Assembly (NCBI RefSeq): GCF_029407905.1
Contig: NC_073629.1
Span: 52,560,801 to 52,624,800 of the forward strand
Direction of reading: 5' to 3'
Origin: Bubalus kerabau
Lineage: Eukaryota; Chordata; Mammalia; Artiodactyla; Bovidae
Length of the DNA stretch: 64,000 nt
This document shows, piece by piece, positions 1 to 12,464 of this stretch; the stretch's first letter is position 1; every line of letters starts with the position of its first letter. Under the pieces are notes generated by a model that saw only the letters and a list, made by a program, of their open reading frames with translations, searched no databases and was not told where the DNA came from. A program made the position numbers and the translations under genes.

Positions 1-2050
1 GGAGTTTAACAGTAGGGCTTTAAGTCCTTAGATTATTGTTCCTAATCAACAACCTTTGAGTGAAGCCAGTTACTCTTAAACAGTGTGGATTATATGTGAT
101 TATTTTTATAAAGAGTAAATACTGCTGTCATGGTCCATGGTTGGTAGAATCTGCGGATGCAGAAGAATTTGGGATGCAGAAGGCAGACTATCAGTTATAT
201 GCAGATTAAGCCCCACGTTGTCCAAGGGTCGACTGTCTGTTTCATGTGAGCAAAAGGAAATAAGTCTGTTAAGTGTTAGACTGAGGATATATATGGACAT
301 CTGTGAATCCATTTAGGAATGTTGTTCTTCATGAATAGCTTACACAAGCAGTGGAAGGGACAATGTTTAGCAGAGGAGCATCTTTGAGTGAATAATTCTG
401 TTACAGGAGTACTAATACATCCAAATCTCAGACTCACAGTTCTTTGCAACTTTCCCCATTCTCCTGCATGGCTGTAAAGTTCTAGAGTTCTTGGCAGCTT
501 ATGCTATATATATTAGGAATGAATTTGAAAGTACTCCAAGAAGACTCTCTAGCCCTGAAGATTTCTACAAGGTAGTCACCCACAGATGCTTACCACATAC
601 CTGCTGATCATGACTGGCCTTGGTAATAGAGCTACACTCCCAAACTCTGAAATCTGATCTCAGGCCAGGAGGGCCAGGAAGCCGCTAGAAGCAAAAAAGG
701 GCAACCAAATGGTGTCACTGTGGGAACAAACCCCACTGAATTCCCTCTGATAATCCCAGATTCTTGTCCACAGATATACTGACAAACCTGGGAAAGAGCA
801 AAACCTGGCTTTATGACATGCATTGCTGCTGCTCATTGAATTCTGAGATGTGTTGTTAATGTTCCCTTCTCCCCAAAAACAGAGACTTAAGGAGTTTTAA
901 AGTTTTGTTAATATAGAAATAGATTTATAAGTAGATTTAAAAACAAAAATCCAAAGCCCTTCCTGTGATGGTTTCCAGCAAAATAAATTAGGCTCATTTG
1001 GAAGCTGAAAGGCTTTATAGACACTTAGACTCTAAACTCTAGTCATTTGGATTCTAAACCTGTTAGCGTCACAGCTTGAAATGGCTTTTTATTAAAAGCT
1101 GTAGCCTCTGGTTCACTTTAAAGACCACTCCTAAGGAATACCAGCATCACACAAAAAAGAAAGACTTACTGCAGGACCAAGTGGTAGTTTCCTATTGAGA
1201 ACTCTCTTCGTTTATTACCTGGATCAGCCAGCAGCAAATTTAGATGAAAAGATCATAATGCGGTGGCCAATGGAAAGAGGTGTCTATACAAACACTGACT
1301 CAGTCCATTCAGTTTCCACAATAATCTAAGCTGTGGAGCTCAGGCCTTATATGGTGTATTTGGGGGTTCAGGCAACATCTGCCTCTGTGGCTAAAATAGT
1401 GCTGAGTTTAGATATTTCCCTTTGTGCTTTCCACTCTGCAGCACAGAGCACAGAACCAAGCTTTAGGTTTGAACTGTGATCTACTTACATACATGGAATG
1501 CATGTGAGTCCAAAAAATCTGTATCCCTGCTTTTATCATATGACAGCTTTCGGTATAATAATGGATACTTCTGAAAGCTATATTCACTGTTTGGAAAACC
1601 CCATTCCTAAAACTTACATTCTCCACTAAGATAGTGCAGAAAGGAGGGGCAGTGAGGGTGGAAATAGTGCTGGAATGGAGTCACAGAATCTTCATGCTCC
1701 TGGGGACCTAACAGGGTCAGAGTCCCAAAACTGACTCATGAAGGTCCCAAAAGTTGTGTGCAATATTATATCTGTTTTTGTTTTTGTTTTTTTTTAAGGA
1801 GAGGAGCAAAAGCATTTATTTCTATTTTTCAGTAAACTTTTTTAGCTTTATCACAACATGTACGTAGTTTAAAGGCCGAAATCATCCTCCAAATAGAATT
1901 ATACTGGTATACGACTTAACAACTAAACCATCACCATGAATTTGTCTGTTGACTCTTCCAGTTATCTCAATCTCCTTTTACACATACACGGTCAAACATC
2001 AGGTATTCTACTGACTTATTTTCCTCAATACTTCTGAGTTGTAGATGTCC
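1..2050. other. No recognisable feature
   Basis: AT-rich mammalian non-coding DNA. No SINE, recent LINE, splice-bounded exon or long reading frame is visible on either strand. The longest frames are about 70 codons and look random. A T-rich run near 1,771-1,797 resembles an old poly(A) tail in antisense but has no recognisable body beside it. Confidence 0.5.
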
Positions 2051-2099
2051 TGTGTCATGGATCCTGTGTTTTCCTCCTCCTTTGTTTAATGGGAACATA

Positions 2100-2960
2100 A
2101 GAGAGAAATGTTTTTCACATGTGTGAAAATAGCATTTGCATGTCTGAAAATATCCTCATTTTATATAAACACTAATAGTTTGCCACGGTATAGAATTTTA
2201 GACTTCAAGTGTTTTTTCTTCAGAATTTTGAAGGCACACCTCACTGACTTTTAGCTCTGAAGATTGCTTTTGGGAAATTCAAAGTCATTCAGATTTCTAA
2301 TCTCTTTTTTTTTTCTTTCTGGAAGAAACTTCACAATGATAGTGCTTGATGTAGGTGTATTTTCATTCATTATGCTAGGCATTAATTGAGGCCTTTCAGT
2401 CTAGAAACTATGTCCTTTATTGTTGAGATTTTTTAGAATTATTTATTTTTTCTTGCCCATGTTTTTTTTTTTTTGTTCTCTCATTCTAGAAATCTTCTTA
2501 CTTGAGAGCTGAACTTCTTGAATTGTGCTGTAATTCTTTTCTGTTTTCCATATTTTTCCTTTCTTTTCTAGGAGATTTCTTCATTTTTATCTTTTAGTTT
2601 CTTATTTCATTTTTAATATTGCCTTCAAGTTTGTTAATTCCAAGAAGTTTTTCCCATGAATTAAAGAAACATGTCCTACTCTTGTCTTATGGGTACAATA
2701 TCTTATCTTTCTGAGAATATTAATATAGAATTATTTAAGAATAGGGTAGTTCTGAGCTTGTGGGTGGAACATATTGATTTTGAACTTTACTTAGGGTGAT
2801 CTAGCTGGGCCTTTTATTGAGGAACTCCTGATATCACATCTTTTGATCTTTCCTCTTGAGTTCGTCATGTTTTCTGTGAAACAGGTTTTCCTATTTCCTT
2901 CTTGGAGGTTATAGATCAGGCTGTCAACATTCTGGGGGTCACAACATTCAGCATGTAGGC
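2100..2960 (-). mobile_element. Ancient L1M-type LINE remnant (antisense)
   Basis: T-rich sequence whose order of phrases (the 'tgtctgaaaatatcctcatttt' area, 'cagaattttgaaggca', 'cacaatgatagtg', then a long pyrimidine-rich part) matches my memory of antisense 3' regions of old mammalian L1 (L1M) elements. Divergence is high and no coding remnant is left. The subfamily and exact ends are uncertain. Confidence 0.38.
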
Positions 2961-3249
2961 GTTAATTTTGTTCTCCTCTGTCATTGTGTTTCTCTACCCT
3001 CAATTGTGCTGGTGTTGGTCATTCCCAGAACCCTAGTTTCATTCTTTTCAGAGAGTAAACTTCTGTTTAACAGGCTTCTGTTCAAAAATTCTTAGTTGAA
3101 TACACTGTGTGTATTCTTAAAGCAGAAGTCAAACACATACCCAGGTCCACCTGAATCATGTCTTTTACTTAGGAGTGTTTCTGGAGGCTTCAGATATTTC
3201 TAGAAGTCTGAAGTTTCTCCATGCTTCCAAATGTAATTCAGAAACATCA

Positions 3250-6200
3250 AGAAGATCAGCAAAAGTGTGACTAAAGTTGGAGGCAAGAGGCTAAGTTATA
3301 GGGATCAGAAAGATGCAGGTGGAATAGATGGAAACTCTGTATGACTGGAAAGAAGGCAAGATCCACTCTTTTCACCCAAGTGCTCGGGTTGAGTTCAAAT
3401 AAGATGCCCATGGAAAACCAAAGTGCAAGTGTGAAACAGGCTGGTCACATTGCAGTAATATTGAAAGAAAGTGGGAAGCAGAATATTTTGAAAGATTTTG
3501 CTTCCTTCCTTGGAACATTTCTCCCTTTCTCCATAACTTATAACAACATCTAATTCACCCCTCCTGCAAAGTTTTGCCTGCAAAAGGAAAGTCTTTTAGC
3601 TTGAAAAGTGAGGAGGGGCAATTTTTGAAAATGGTGAATAGTGATGGAAAGCTTCTCTAAAGGTTGGTCTAGTTCACTATCCTTACTAGAGTGAGTTTGT
3701 GAAATAGTTACAATTAGGATATCAAGAGATTGAGACAATTGGTACAAAACTACAACGAACACATAGGCCTAAGAAGGAAATATCTTTGTTTTCTCTGCAG
3801 TGTCAAGTAATGTTGAGTATGAGTCACCCCCAGGCACATGGTCTTCAATCCAATGCTTAAATATCTCCTAAGAAAGAAATTCCACAAATTCCCACTATAA
3901 CTAGCCAGTCCTCAGAATGAGCAAGTTCCCTTCTGTGTGACCTAAATCTCTATCACTGCCATTTAAACTCATTTCCTCATGTTCTGCCCTCCAGGGAGAT
4001 AAAGAACACCTGTCTGCTCCTCTCGGTAATAATTCTCTGTGGCCAGTGTTTGCAAACTATCTGCCTTGGGCTAAATAATCGAGATTCCTCTCACTTTTCT
4101 TTAAAATTCTTCTATTCTTGTTTCCCCATAGGGCTTCTCCGTGTTATTCACATCTTAAAGTTTCTCCCCTAGGACCTGCCACGCTAAAAAAACAGGGATA
4201 AGAATCCAGTTGTAAACTGCCAAAAAGTGGCAGGAAATCAGATCTGAAGAGCTCCATGTTAAATTGAAGAAAGGAAACAGGTTATCCCTTAAAATATGTT
4301 TTTTTCTGTTTCTAAGGGCATCTCTGGCAATATCGAGGCTTAGCCGCAACCTAATACGTGAGCTGAGTGGGATGAATCCTTGTTGTAACACACCCTTTTC
4401 CTGAGGACAACATGTGCCAGATGCGTTTTTTCCCTACTCACTCTCCTTCCCAAGGGTCTCTTCCTCCGTGGTTTAAGATTTTAGGGGCAAAGCATGAAGA
4501 CTAAATACATTTCTTCTGATGGCCAAGTTTGAAATCCATGGTCAGGGGGCCTTCCTTGAACTTGCATTCGCTAAGCGGGCCTGCTCTGCATAGCCCTGCA
4601 GTCCTCACTGCCCGTCTTCTCCAGAAGGAAGCTGGTTGTATTTGTCACCCAAGGGATATTCTAAAGAAAGTCAATGCTCCAAGACATCAGAGGTCACTGT
4701 GCTAGAGAGCAGAAAACCAAAGGACACATCTCAGAAAACCTAAGGGACTCTGTTGGCTTTTTAAGCAGAAACATCTGCACGTTAAAATTTGTTTCTCATA
4801 GTGAATTTTTCTGTAGTGCCACTTGCATCTGACAGTGAGAAAACTTTTCTTGATTTCTCAAAAGGTAAAAGTTTTTTAACAACTTGGTTATAATGAGAAC
4901 TCTCTCATCTTACATGTGAAAATAGACCCAGGGCTAGAAGCGATAGTCTAAAGAGGATGTTTTCAACATTTCCAAGCAGATTGTCAGACAAAGGTTCTCC
5001 TTGGCAAACTGTTGGCTCAAAGCCAGGGGATTATTAGGTTAAATTGACTTGTCCACCCTGGTGAAATGGATCCTGCAATCTTGAGTATAGGGGACTTCTT
5101 TGTTTTGTTTTGCTTGGGGTTTCATTTTGGACAGTGCTTTGTATCAGCAGCACAAGAGTTTCCAAAACTCTGGAAGTTGAAAGACCTTTTTAATGGGTAA
5201 TGATTAAAATAAACTGACATGGCAACAAATTGTATTTGGCAAATAGACATCGGAAAGCAAATATTCAGACTTCCTGGGCAGGGCGTAGTACTGGCACTTT
5301 TCCTGAATGTGACTAACCATGCACATGTCGCATGTGGGATGAGACAGACTTGTTCACTGTCACTAGGACAAGCCAAGGCCTTCTTGCTGATTTAGCCGCT
5401 ATCAGGCCAAACAAACGAAGCCCAGGTGAGCCAAAGTGGGGAGGGTGGTGTGTTGACTTACCTCCTGCTTTTCTGATGTATCCTTTATTTAAATGGGGAA
5501 GAGGTATTTTTAAAATGTCCTTCACAACAGTCACATTAGTCCTGCTAATTGATAACAATGAGAATGGGTGTGGATCCACATGTGGGTTGGCAGGGGGCTG
5601 AATTTTTCAAGTTGATCACGAGTTGTTCCAGTCTCTAGAGGTTTGGGGCTTTTTTTTTTTTTTTGATAGACATAAGAATTCAGAATAGCTAACAGATTTA
5701 ATTTCCTTTTAGAAAGAAAGTTCCCACTCTGGGGAAGGTGGATTTCTGGCAGAAAGTCACTGTCATTGAGGCAAACGTCCCCGCCTTTAATTAAATGCAC
5801 ACATGAAGGGTAGAGGGCAGCGCTGGAAAGGGTCCAAAATATAGATTGCCAAAAAAAAAGAAGAATGGAAACACAGTGTTTCTCGGCCTCTGAGAAATAT
5901 TGACCCAGAATTCCCTCTCCATCCCTCCAATCCCAGAAGAATAGATAATCAGAGAAAATACAGCATGGGCCAAATATGCAACAAGCATGTGAAGACCCAG
6001 AGGTTGAAGCCTGAATGTGTGTCACTGGGTGGTTCCTAAACGGGTGACAGGGAAAGCTGTACCACACAAGCTGCTTCTCTGTTTTGTGGAACTGCTGTTT
6101 TGGCAGAGGTTTTTGAGGAGTAAAGGGCCGAGTTCCTGTGCTTGGAGGGCAGAGCCTTTGCTGGTGTGTTTTGTTTTAACGAAGAGGCCAGAGGGTTGCT

Positions 6201-7246
6201 TATCTCCGGCAGAGAGCTGTGTATTTCAGGCCGACAGGAAAGAGGAGGCTCACTCATAAACAGACCTGGCCCTCTGGGGCTTCCCACATTGGAGTGGGGA
6301 GACCACTGACCAGAAGTTTATGAAGTTTATGCTTTGACTTTTCAAAGAAAATGCTGTGTTTGTCATCGGAGAGCCTTGATTGCTTTTCCCTACCTAGAGC
6401 CATTTTTTTGAGGGCTGCTCTGAGGCCAGTTTTGTTGAAGAAAAGATAGCTCTAGAGCTCTTTGCTGTGCTAAATGCAAGCCATGTGTGTGACCCAAGGT
6501 CTCCTCCCTCCCCACAGTCCTGCTCTCTTGGCGCAAGGAATGGGCTTAGCTAAAATGCAGTGGGGTGTGTGATGAAAAATAGGGTACTCGATGTGTGAGG
6601 GGATACTCAGGCTGCAAACCTCAGGATGGAGGGGGTGTTCCTGGCAGCTGCCGTCCCTTGTGCAACAGCTAAACCCCTTCTTCAAAAGGTTTTTCTGAGC
6701 ACCAGGTCTTCCCACCTCCATTTCTCAGGCATGGGTCCTGTGCTCGTCACACAGCACTCGCTGCTACAGGTAGGGCGAAACCTCGGCATCACCACCCCTA
6801 TTTTGACCAGGTGTATTCAGAAAAAGGCCTCCAGATTGCCAAGGTGATCTCATTACAGTTGAAAGGTCTCGTTCTCCAAACCCTCTGATACCTTTACGAG
6901 AGGAGATGTTCTCTGAATACAGGTGCTGGTCAGTTGGATCACACAGTACAGGTGACGGTGGTTTCTTCAAAGGTTGTAGGCGCTGAAATCCTGGGCATTC
7001 ATCCTCAACTATTAGGGGGTCTGTGCCCCTATTAACTGTCTGTCAATCACCTTGAAAACATTCTTTATTCCCTCTGCAAGGGGCTTTAAAAACAAAACAA
7101 AACAGCAACAAGCAGAAACAGCATCATGATGGGAGGCCTTCTGATCTAGCTGCTCTGCCCATGGTTGAGAAGAGCCCCAGATGAAATGGTCTTTTCAGAA
7201 ATGCATACATGTAACATGCATCTGTCCTTTTCTGTACTGACTGCAG
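3250..7246. other. Repeat-poor non-coding stretch, possibly intronic
   Basis: Four kilobases with no recognisable SINE or LINE, unlike everything after 10,780. If the terminal exon called at 7,247 is real, this is its upstream intron, perhaps with a further small exon (5,367-5,425, see findings). Minus-strand frames here, such as a 178-codon one at 5,531-6,067, lack splice or codon support and are not called. Confidence 0.4.
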
Positions 7247-7365
7247 GAGAGACAGCAGGAAGGCAGCAAGTGCCCACATCCCCGCCAGCTTCAGAGAACA
7301 GCAGCGCAGCCCACAGCATTGGCAGCACGCAGAGCACACCCTGCTCCAGCAGCAGCACAGCCTAG
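7247..7365 (+). CDS. Candidate terminal coding exon, unidentified gene
   Basis: Seen: a pyrimidine tract 'tctgtccttttctgtactgactgcag' region ends in CAG at 7,246. After it, a frame stays open for 39 codons to TAG at 7,363-7,365. The exon starts two bases into a codon (phase 1 junction). The encoded tail is rich in Ser, Thr, Ala and Gln and ends in a Ser-run followed by Thr-Ala. Such low-complexity C-termini are common in signalling and transcription proteins, but I do not recognise this one. The local GC content is much higher than in the flanks. The following 3.3 kb is repeat-free and ends in a polyadenylation signal, which fits a last exon. No upstream exon is certain. It could be a chance frame in GC-rich DNA. 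Confidence 0.36.
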
Positions 7366-10300
7366 CCTGCCCCGCCCGCCATCAAGGGCAGGCCTGGGGG
7401 CCCACACCTGTGTCCAGATTCCAGGCCCAGAAGGCTCAACTGCGGTTCCCTTGTAAGGAGAGTGAATTTCAGTATAACCGTCACCTGTTGTGTTCACCCC
7501 CACCCAGGGCTGACATAATCGGGCCCCCTGGACTTCTGTAACACACTAGATTCATGTGAGAAAGCTAAGGTGGTGGCCTTCTCCACCAGCCCCTCACAGG
7601 CTTAGGGGTTTTCAATGTGAAACACATGCCAGTTTTTAAAATGCTGCTTTGTCCAGGTAAGAACATCCATAATTTGAAGCCCTGCCTTTTACCCAGATAC
7701 AAGGAGTTGGTAAAAGGAATAACCAGATAGTAGAGCCAGTGAGGAGATGTGGCCAAAGATTATTTTCTAACCGAACCAAGATGTAAAACAAAATAAATGC
7801 TTCAGGACTTTCTAAGTGTGTTCCTCCATGTCTAATTTGCACCTTCAGGATGCACACTTCTCACCTTGCTGCCACACTTGTGGGACCGCTGTGTCAGCTT
7901 GATGGGTGTTCCCCTCGTGGAGGGGAACAAGGCAACATTCCCTCTTGTGCCCTGGGCCAAAACCAGTGCTGAGTTCCTTCTCAGCTTCCTGCTTCCCCCC
8001 ACGCTCACACACCAACTGCAGAAATGTCTTAAGTGCAAAGTTCGTACTTCATTATAAGCATATAGAAATTGAAAATGGCCAAAATCTGGGACTGCAGATT
8101 CCTGCTCATTTATGACACTGTGCTCTACTAAATTAATGTGTAAACAGGGGCAAAATTCTCTTGTAAAGCTGAGGAGGAATTTGCACAGTGATATATACAC
8201 CAGTACATGTATATTATATGTCATTTGGCACTTTTGTTTTTTTAGTTGAAGAAGAGAAAATTCATTCCCATTTAGAAAATGTCCTACACCTTCAGAGTTG
8301 TTTATTCTTAAACATTTTTGGGAGAATTAGTGTTTCCATGCAAAACATGTCAGCCTTTTTAAAAGATTCTTTTGTAAGCACCAGGCTCTTATAAGTTGCA
8401 AATGTATGGCAAATTCTTCTGGTTTTCTGTTGGTTATCTGAACAGTGTCACCAATTCTGCCAAGAAAGTGATGAGATATGGAAAAAGGCACTCATTTGGA
8501 TGCTTTCGTTTTCTTGCCTTAAATATATCACCAAACTCAAAAAGAATTTGAGGTAAATTTTATTAAAATGGAGTATCAATAATATGCCACTTTGCAGCTA
8601 AAATAAGCTCAACTGATACCTCTATGTTAAAAAAAAAACAAACACACACACAAAAACAATGCCAGAGGAAAGCGTCCATGCCAAATCACTTACTACTGAA
8701 GATAACTTGATTGCCAGTAAGTATTATTCTTTTACCAGAATTCTCCCAAACAACTCAGAACTCTACAAATAGAACAGGCTAGATTCTACATCTAAAATAC
8801 TCACAAGCAAATCTAAATGCTCTAAAAGTAAGGAATCTGTGCCTGGTTCTTTGTGAATGGAGCCTTAAGTAGGAAATGTTGGTGTTGCCCGAGACTGGAG
8901 GGCAGTGTCTACAAGGCAAAGAGGTGGAGATTGACAGTCATTGTTACCCCACCATAGAGTCCTGTTCCGATTGATTTGATAGTTATAAACATTCAATCAA
9001 GATGATTTTAACCAAAACAGATTGAGGGCTAAGATTTCCAGGCTATCTACATTGATAATTTTGCAGATTTCTACAAATAAAGATAGATTAGAAAAAAAAA
9101 AATTTGCCTTCAGTTAACTATATTTTTAACATAAAGGTATCAGCATGGAGGACTTAGATTACGCTACCTGTGTTTGAAAATAATGCGCTTTGCCTAACCT
9201 TCAGCAGAATGTATTGTTTTAGCATATTCTATGTATAAAAAAGTTTAAAGATGTCTTCAAAGAAGACTAGAGTCTTTAAGTCACTTATAGCTATATTTTA
9301 CTACAAAAATCGGTGTATAAAGATATATTTAAGTGTTTTAGATAAATTTAAGTTACTCCATATGAAATGTTTAATTTCAGTTACTGTGAATTCTTTTGAT
9401 CAGTTCTTTGCTTTTTAAAAATCCCTATCCATCCTGTTAAAAAGAAAATTAACTATTAAGAGGTATTAAAAGATTCAATTCTTAGATGGACAGGGTTTAA
9501 AACCTTTTGTAATATATTCAAATGTATATTTTTGAGAGAGATGCTGCATTGCCAATGATTTTATAAATAATTTAAAATTAATTTACAAATTTATGGATGT
9601 AAGCCAAGAGATTTTAAAAGAGAAGAAGTCAACCTTTATGTATTTGGGTCTTACTATCCAGAAGTATTATTCAGATCAAGAAATTCATGTTGATGAAACC
9701 TGATCCTGTGTTATTGGAGAGTGAATGTCATTAAGTATTTCTGAAATGTTTCTAAAAAGTGAACATTTAAAAAATACTGTGTTTTCTCCCTAGCTTCCTG
9801 TTATAGCATTTCCAATTGCTTCATACTTCACAGTTTTAATGAATACAAAGTATAAGCTCTACTTTATAACACATCCTGTAAGTTTCTTTAAAACTGTTTT
9901 TATATTCCAGTTAAATTTCTCTATCTGAAAACTCTTTTGTTACTGCTGCAGGTTACACCCTTCATTCGCAGAGGCCGTTTTGTTTTGTTTGTTTTATGCT
10001 AAAGCTATTGTTGAAATGCTCTAAATTCCAAGGCAGATTGTCTGTGTCATCCCCTACAGCTTTTTACCATGTGGTGTGTACCAGCCATTACTCTGTATTT
10101 GAAAAGTCAGATTCCTTCTGTCAAAGCTGTTTCTATAGCATTTTCTAAACAAAACAAAAGATCTTTTCCTTGTCTGTAATGAGATTGTAAACCCGTTTCC
10201 TGTGTGTGTTCTGTAGCGGGCGTGGTTGTGAGCGTGTGTGGGGGTGCGCACCTGCGTGCCGGTCTTTTGTACTGTAACTACCTCATGGTTTGAGTGATGG

Positions 10301-10680
10301 TTGTACTGCTGATTGTGTTAACAGAGCACATTTTGTTGGGTGACTCGTGCGTGTGATTTTTTTCCTGTTTGTTCTAGCTGGGGGTTGTTCATGAAACCAA
10401 CAGATGTTTTTCTAAAAAGGACTATTATCAGTTTCCAAATACAATACTTCTCTCTTCTGGTTTTTCCTGAATGAGCCTGATTTTGTTGCTGTTTTTCATC
10501 TATGAGGGTAAAAAGAGTACCCTGAAAATCCCTGTGGCCAGTTTGAGCACCCCTGTTGTACTCTTTTTCTCTGTTCAATGTGTCAACAATTTTGTGAACA
10601 TGCTTAGATGTATAGTTTTGATAACCACAGTTTTAAATCCTTTATCTGTGCGTAATAAAAAGATATATATCAATTATTAA
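7366..10680 (+). other. Candidate 3' untranslated region
   Basis: Follows the candidate stop codon directly. It changes from GC-rich near 7,400 to AT-rich by 8,200 and contains no SINE, LINE or LTR over about 3.3 kb. In this window other stretches of that length collect several insertions, so the absence suggests constraint. It ends with AATAAA at 10,654 and a GT/T-rich segment at 10,681-10,700, as expected at a cleavage site. There are no long frames. The call depends on the exon at 7,247 being real. Confidence 0.36.
10654..10659 (+). promoter_or_regulatory. Candidate polyadenylation signal (AATAAA)
   Basis: A canonical hexamer sits at the end of the repeat-free tract. About 25 bases later comes 'tatgtgtcttgcttgg', a GT-rich downstream element of the kind used by the cleavage machinery. 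Cleavage would fall near 10,675-10,680. The first SINE appears 100 bases beyond, marking the end of the insertion-free zone. Confidence 0.4.
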
Positions 10681-10780
10681 TATGTGTCTTGCTTGGTTAT
10701 CATTAAATCCTCCCCTCGGGCTGATATAACCCTTGTTCATGGCCTTTCTCCTAAATTTATCATCTGCTACAACTGTGTTG

Positions 10781-10976
10781 GGGCTTCCCAGGTGGCTCAG
10801 TGGTAAAGAACCCACTTGCCAATGCAGGAGATGCAAGAGATGCGGGTTTGATCCCTGGATCAGGAAGATCCCCTGAAGGAAGAAATGTCTACCCACTCCA
10901 GTACTCTTGCCTGGGAAATCCCATGGACAGAAGAGGCTGGAGGGCTACAGTCCACGGGGTGGCAAGTTGTTGAGGA
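10781..10976 (+). mobile_element. Bov-tA SINE
   Basis: Begins with the tRNA-derived head 'gggcttcccaggtggctcag', has the B-box-like 'gggtttgatccctgg', and then the Bov-A body ('ccactccagtactcttgcctgg', 'cccatggacagaag'). This is the non-autonomous ruminant SINE mobilised by BovB. The 3' end is degraded and runs into a G-rich tract (10,976-10,990) that replaces the usual 'gagtcggacacgactgag' ending. Confidence 0.9.
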
Positions 10977-11169
10977 GGAGGGGGGGGGAAGGGCTAAGGC
11001 TCACATAGCAGAGGGGAGGGGTGACAGACTGAAGTGGGGCATGGTGGAGCTTCCACTCTTTTCAGGAAAACGTGGCAGGAGACCTGGAAGTGGGTGTCAG
11101 CCCTGGCATCCATCCAAGGGCTTTCTGTCAGTCTCCTGGAGGCATGGAAAGAGAAATAATATGTATTTC

Positions 11170-11700
11170 GGATCTACTATTTCCATCCCCTCCAAATTCC
11201 CCAGCGCTGCTTCCAGCATCCTCTATCAATATGCCATCACCATCTACCAGCTGCCCATGCCAGAAACCTAGGAATCTCTCTAGACTCTTTTTGGCTACCA
11301 CACCCCCAAATTAATAAATCCAAGCTTATTCTACCTTTGGAATGTCTCTTTCTCCAAACCACTGACTTATTTCTGCTCCTTCTGCTGTTACCCAGCATCC
11401 AAGACCCATCATCTCTTAAACTGAATCACTGCACAAACCCACTCCCTGGCCTGCTCCCGCCTCTAACCCTCTCTCTCCACCACGCAGCCAAAGGAGTCTT
11501 GAGCTGTCTCAAGTCATGTCACTTTCCAGCCTGGAGCCTTTAAGTAATTCCTCAATTTGCCTTCGGAACAAATTTCAACCTCCTTAGCATGGTTGAAAGA
11601 GAATAATCTGCTTACTTTCCCACCTACTTCTCTCAGCTCTCTAAAACTCAAGTCCAATGTGGCATATCCCCAACCAGACACATTTATATTCTGAAAAGAA
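11170..11700 (+). mobile_element. L2 LINE remnant (RT C-terminal region)
   Basis: Sense-strand similarity to the L2/CR1-clade ORF. A stretch near 11,260-11,290 corresponds to the conserved 'KNLGVILDSS'-like segment downstream of the RT core. Near 11,460-11,540 the 'cagccaaaggagtctt...catgtcac' order matches the later L2 coding region. Many frameshifts and stops are present. The boundaries are approximate. Confidence 0.5.
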
Positions 11701-11817
11701 TAGCTTTCTTTTACTATCAGAGATGAAATGATAACATTGAATATATGTTTACAAACTGCACTCCCATATCCCTGCCTTCTCTCCTTTTAAGAATTAGTCA
11801 TCTGGATGGTTAGCAAT

Positions 11818-12030
11818 GGGCTTCCTGGCTGACTCAGCAGTAAAGAATCCACCAGCAATGCAGGAGCCACAGGAGACATGGGTTCAATCCCTGGGTAGGG
11901 AAAATCCTCTGAGAGAGGGAATGCCAATCCATTCCAATATTCTTGCCTGGAGAATTCCATGGACAGAGGAGACTGGCAGGCTACAGTCCATGGAGTTGCA
12001 AAGAATCAGACACGGCTGAAGCGACGTAGC
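11818..12030 (+). mobile_element. Bov-tA SINE
   Basis: Full-length head and body, from 'gggcttcctggctgactcag' to 'cagacacggctgaagcgacgtag', ending in a short 'gcat' repeat tail. The flanks share 'atggttag' on both sides, which is a likely target-site duplication. It is diverged from consensus at several CpG positions. Confidence 0.92.
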
Positions 12031-12438
12031 ATGCATGCATGGTTAGAAACAGACCCAAAAATGAATCAAGGACACAGGGCCAGGCCTTGCATCTCACACA
12101 GGTAGGCTGTCCACACAGCAGGAGCCATGAGATGGGCTTAAGCCACATCTCATTTCAGCGAGGTTGGAGTCCCCATTGAAGAGAGTCCAGCCAATGTCCA
12201 GTACCCAGAGTGTGCCCTAGAGCCAGCCCTCAGAGGATAAAGGGAGAAATTGATAGCTTACCAATTTTTCTGCTGTTAAACTCTGTATTTGCTAGAGCAG
12301 AAAACTAGGTGATCCATAAATGAGCTTCAGAGTGTCTATTAATCACCTGAAATTACGTGTAAAGTTTTGCATTGATGTGTCTGGACTGTTTTTCTGGTTT
12401 TGAGTTTCTTTGTTGAATGTGTCCATAGCCCACTGAAA

Positions 12439-12461
12439 TAATTTTTTTTTTTTTTTTTTTT
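12439..12461. repeat. Poly(T) tract next to BovB 3' end
   Basis: About 21 uninterrupted T. It abuts the 3' terminus of the minus-strand BovB at 12,465. BovB tails are normally short tandem repeats rather than poly(A), so the tract may belong to an earlier insertion that served as the BovB target. Confidence 0.6.
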
Positions 12462-12464
12462 GCA

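Noticed and set aside
5531..6067. 178-codon minus-strand frame near the island
   Set aside because: It crosses a homopolymer giving a lysine run, has no homologous feel and lies in what is probably intron.
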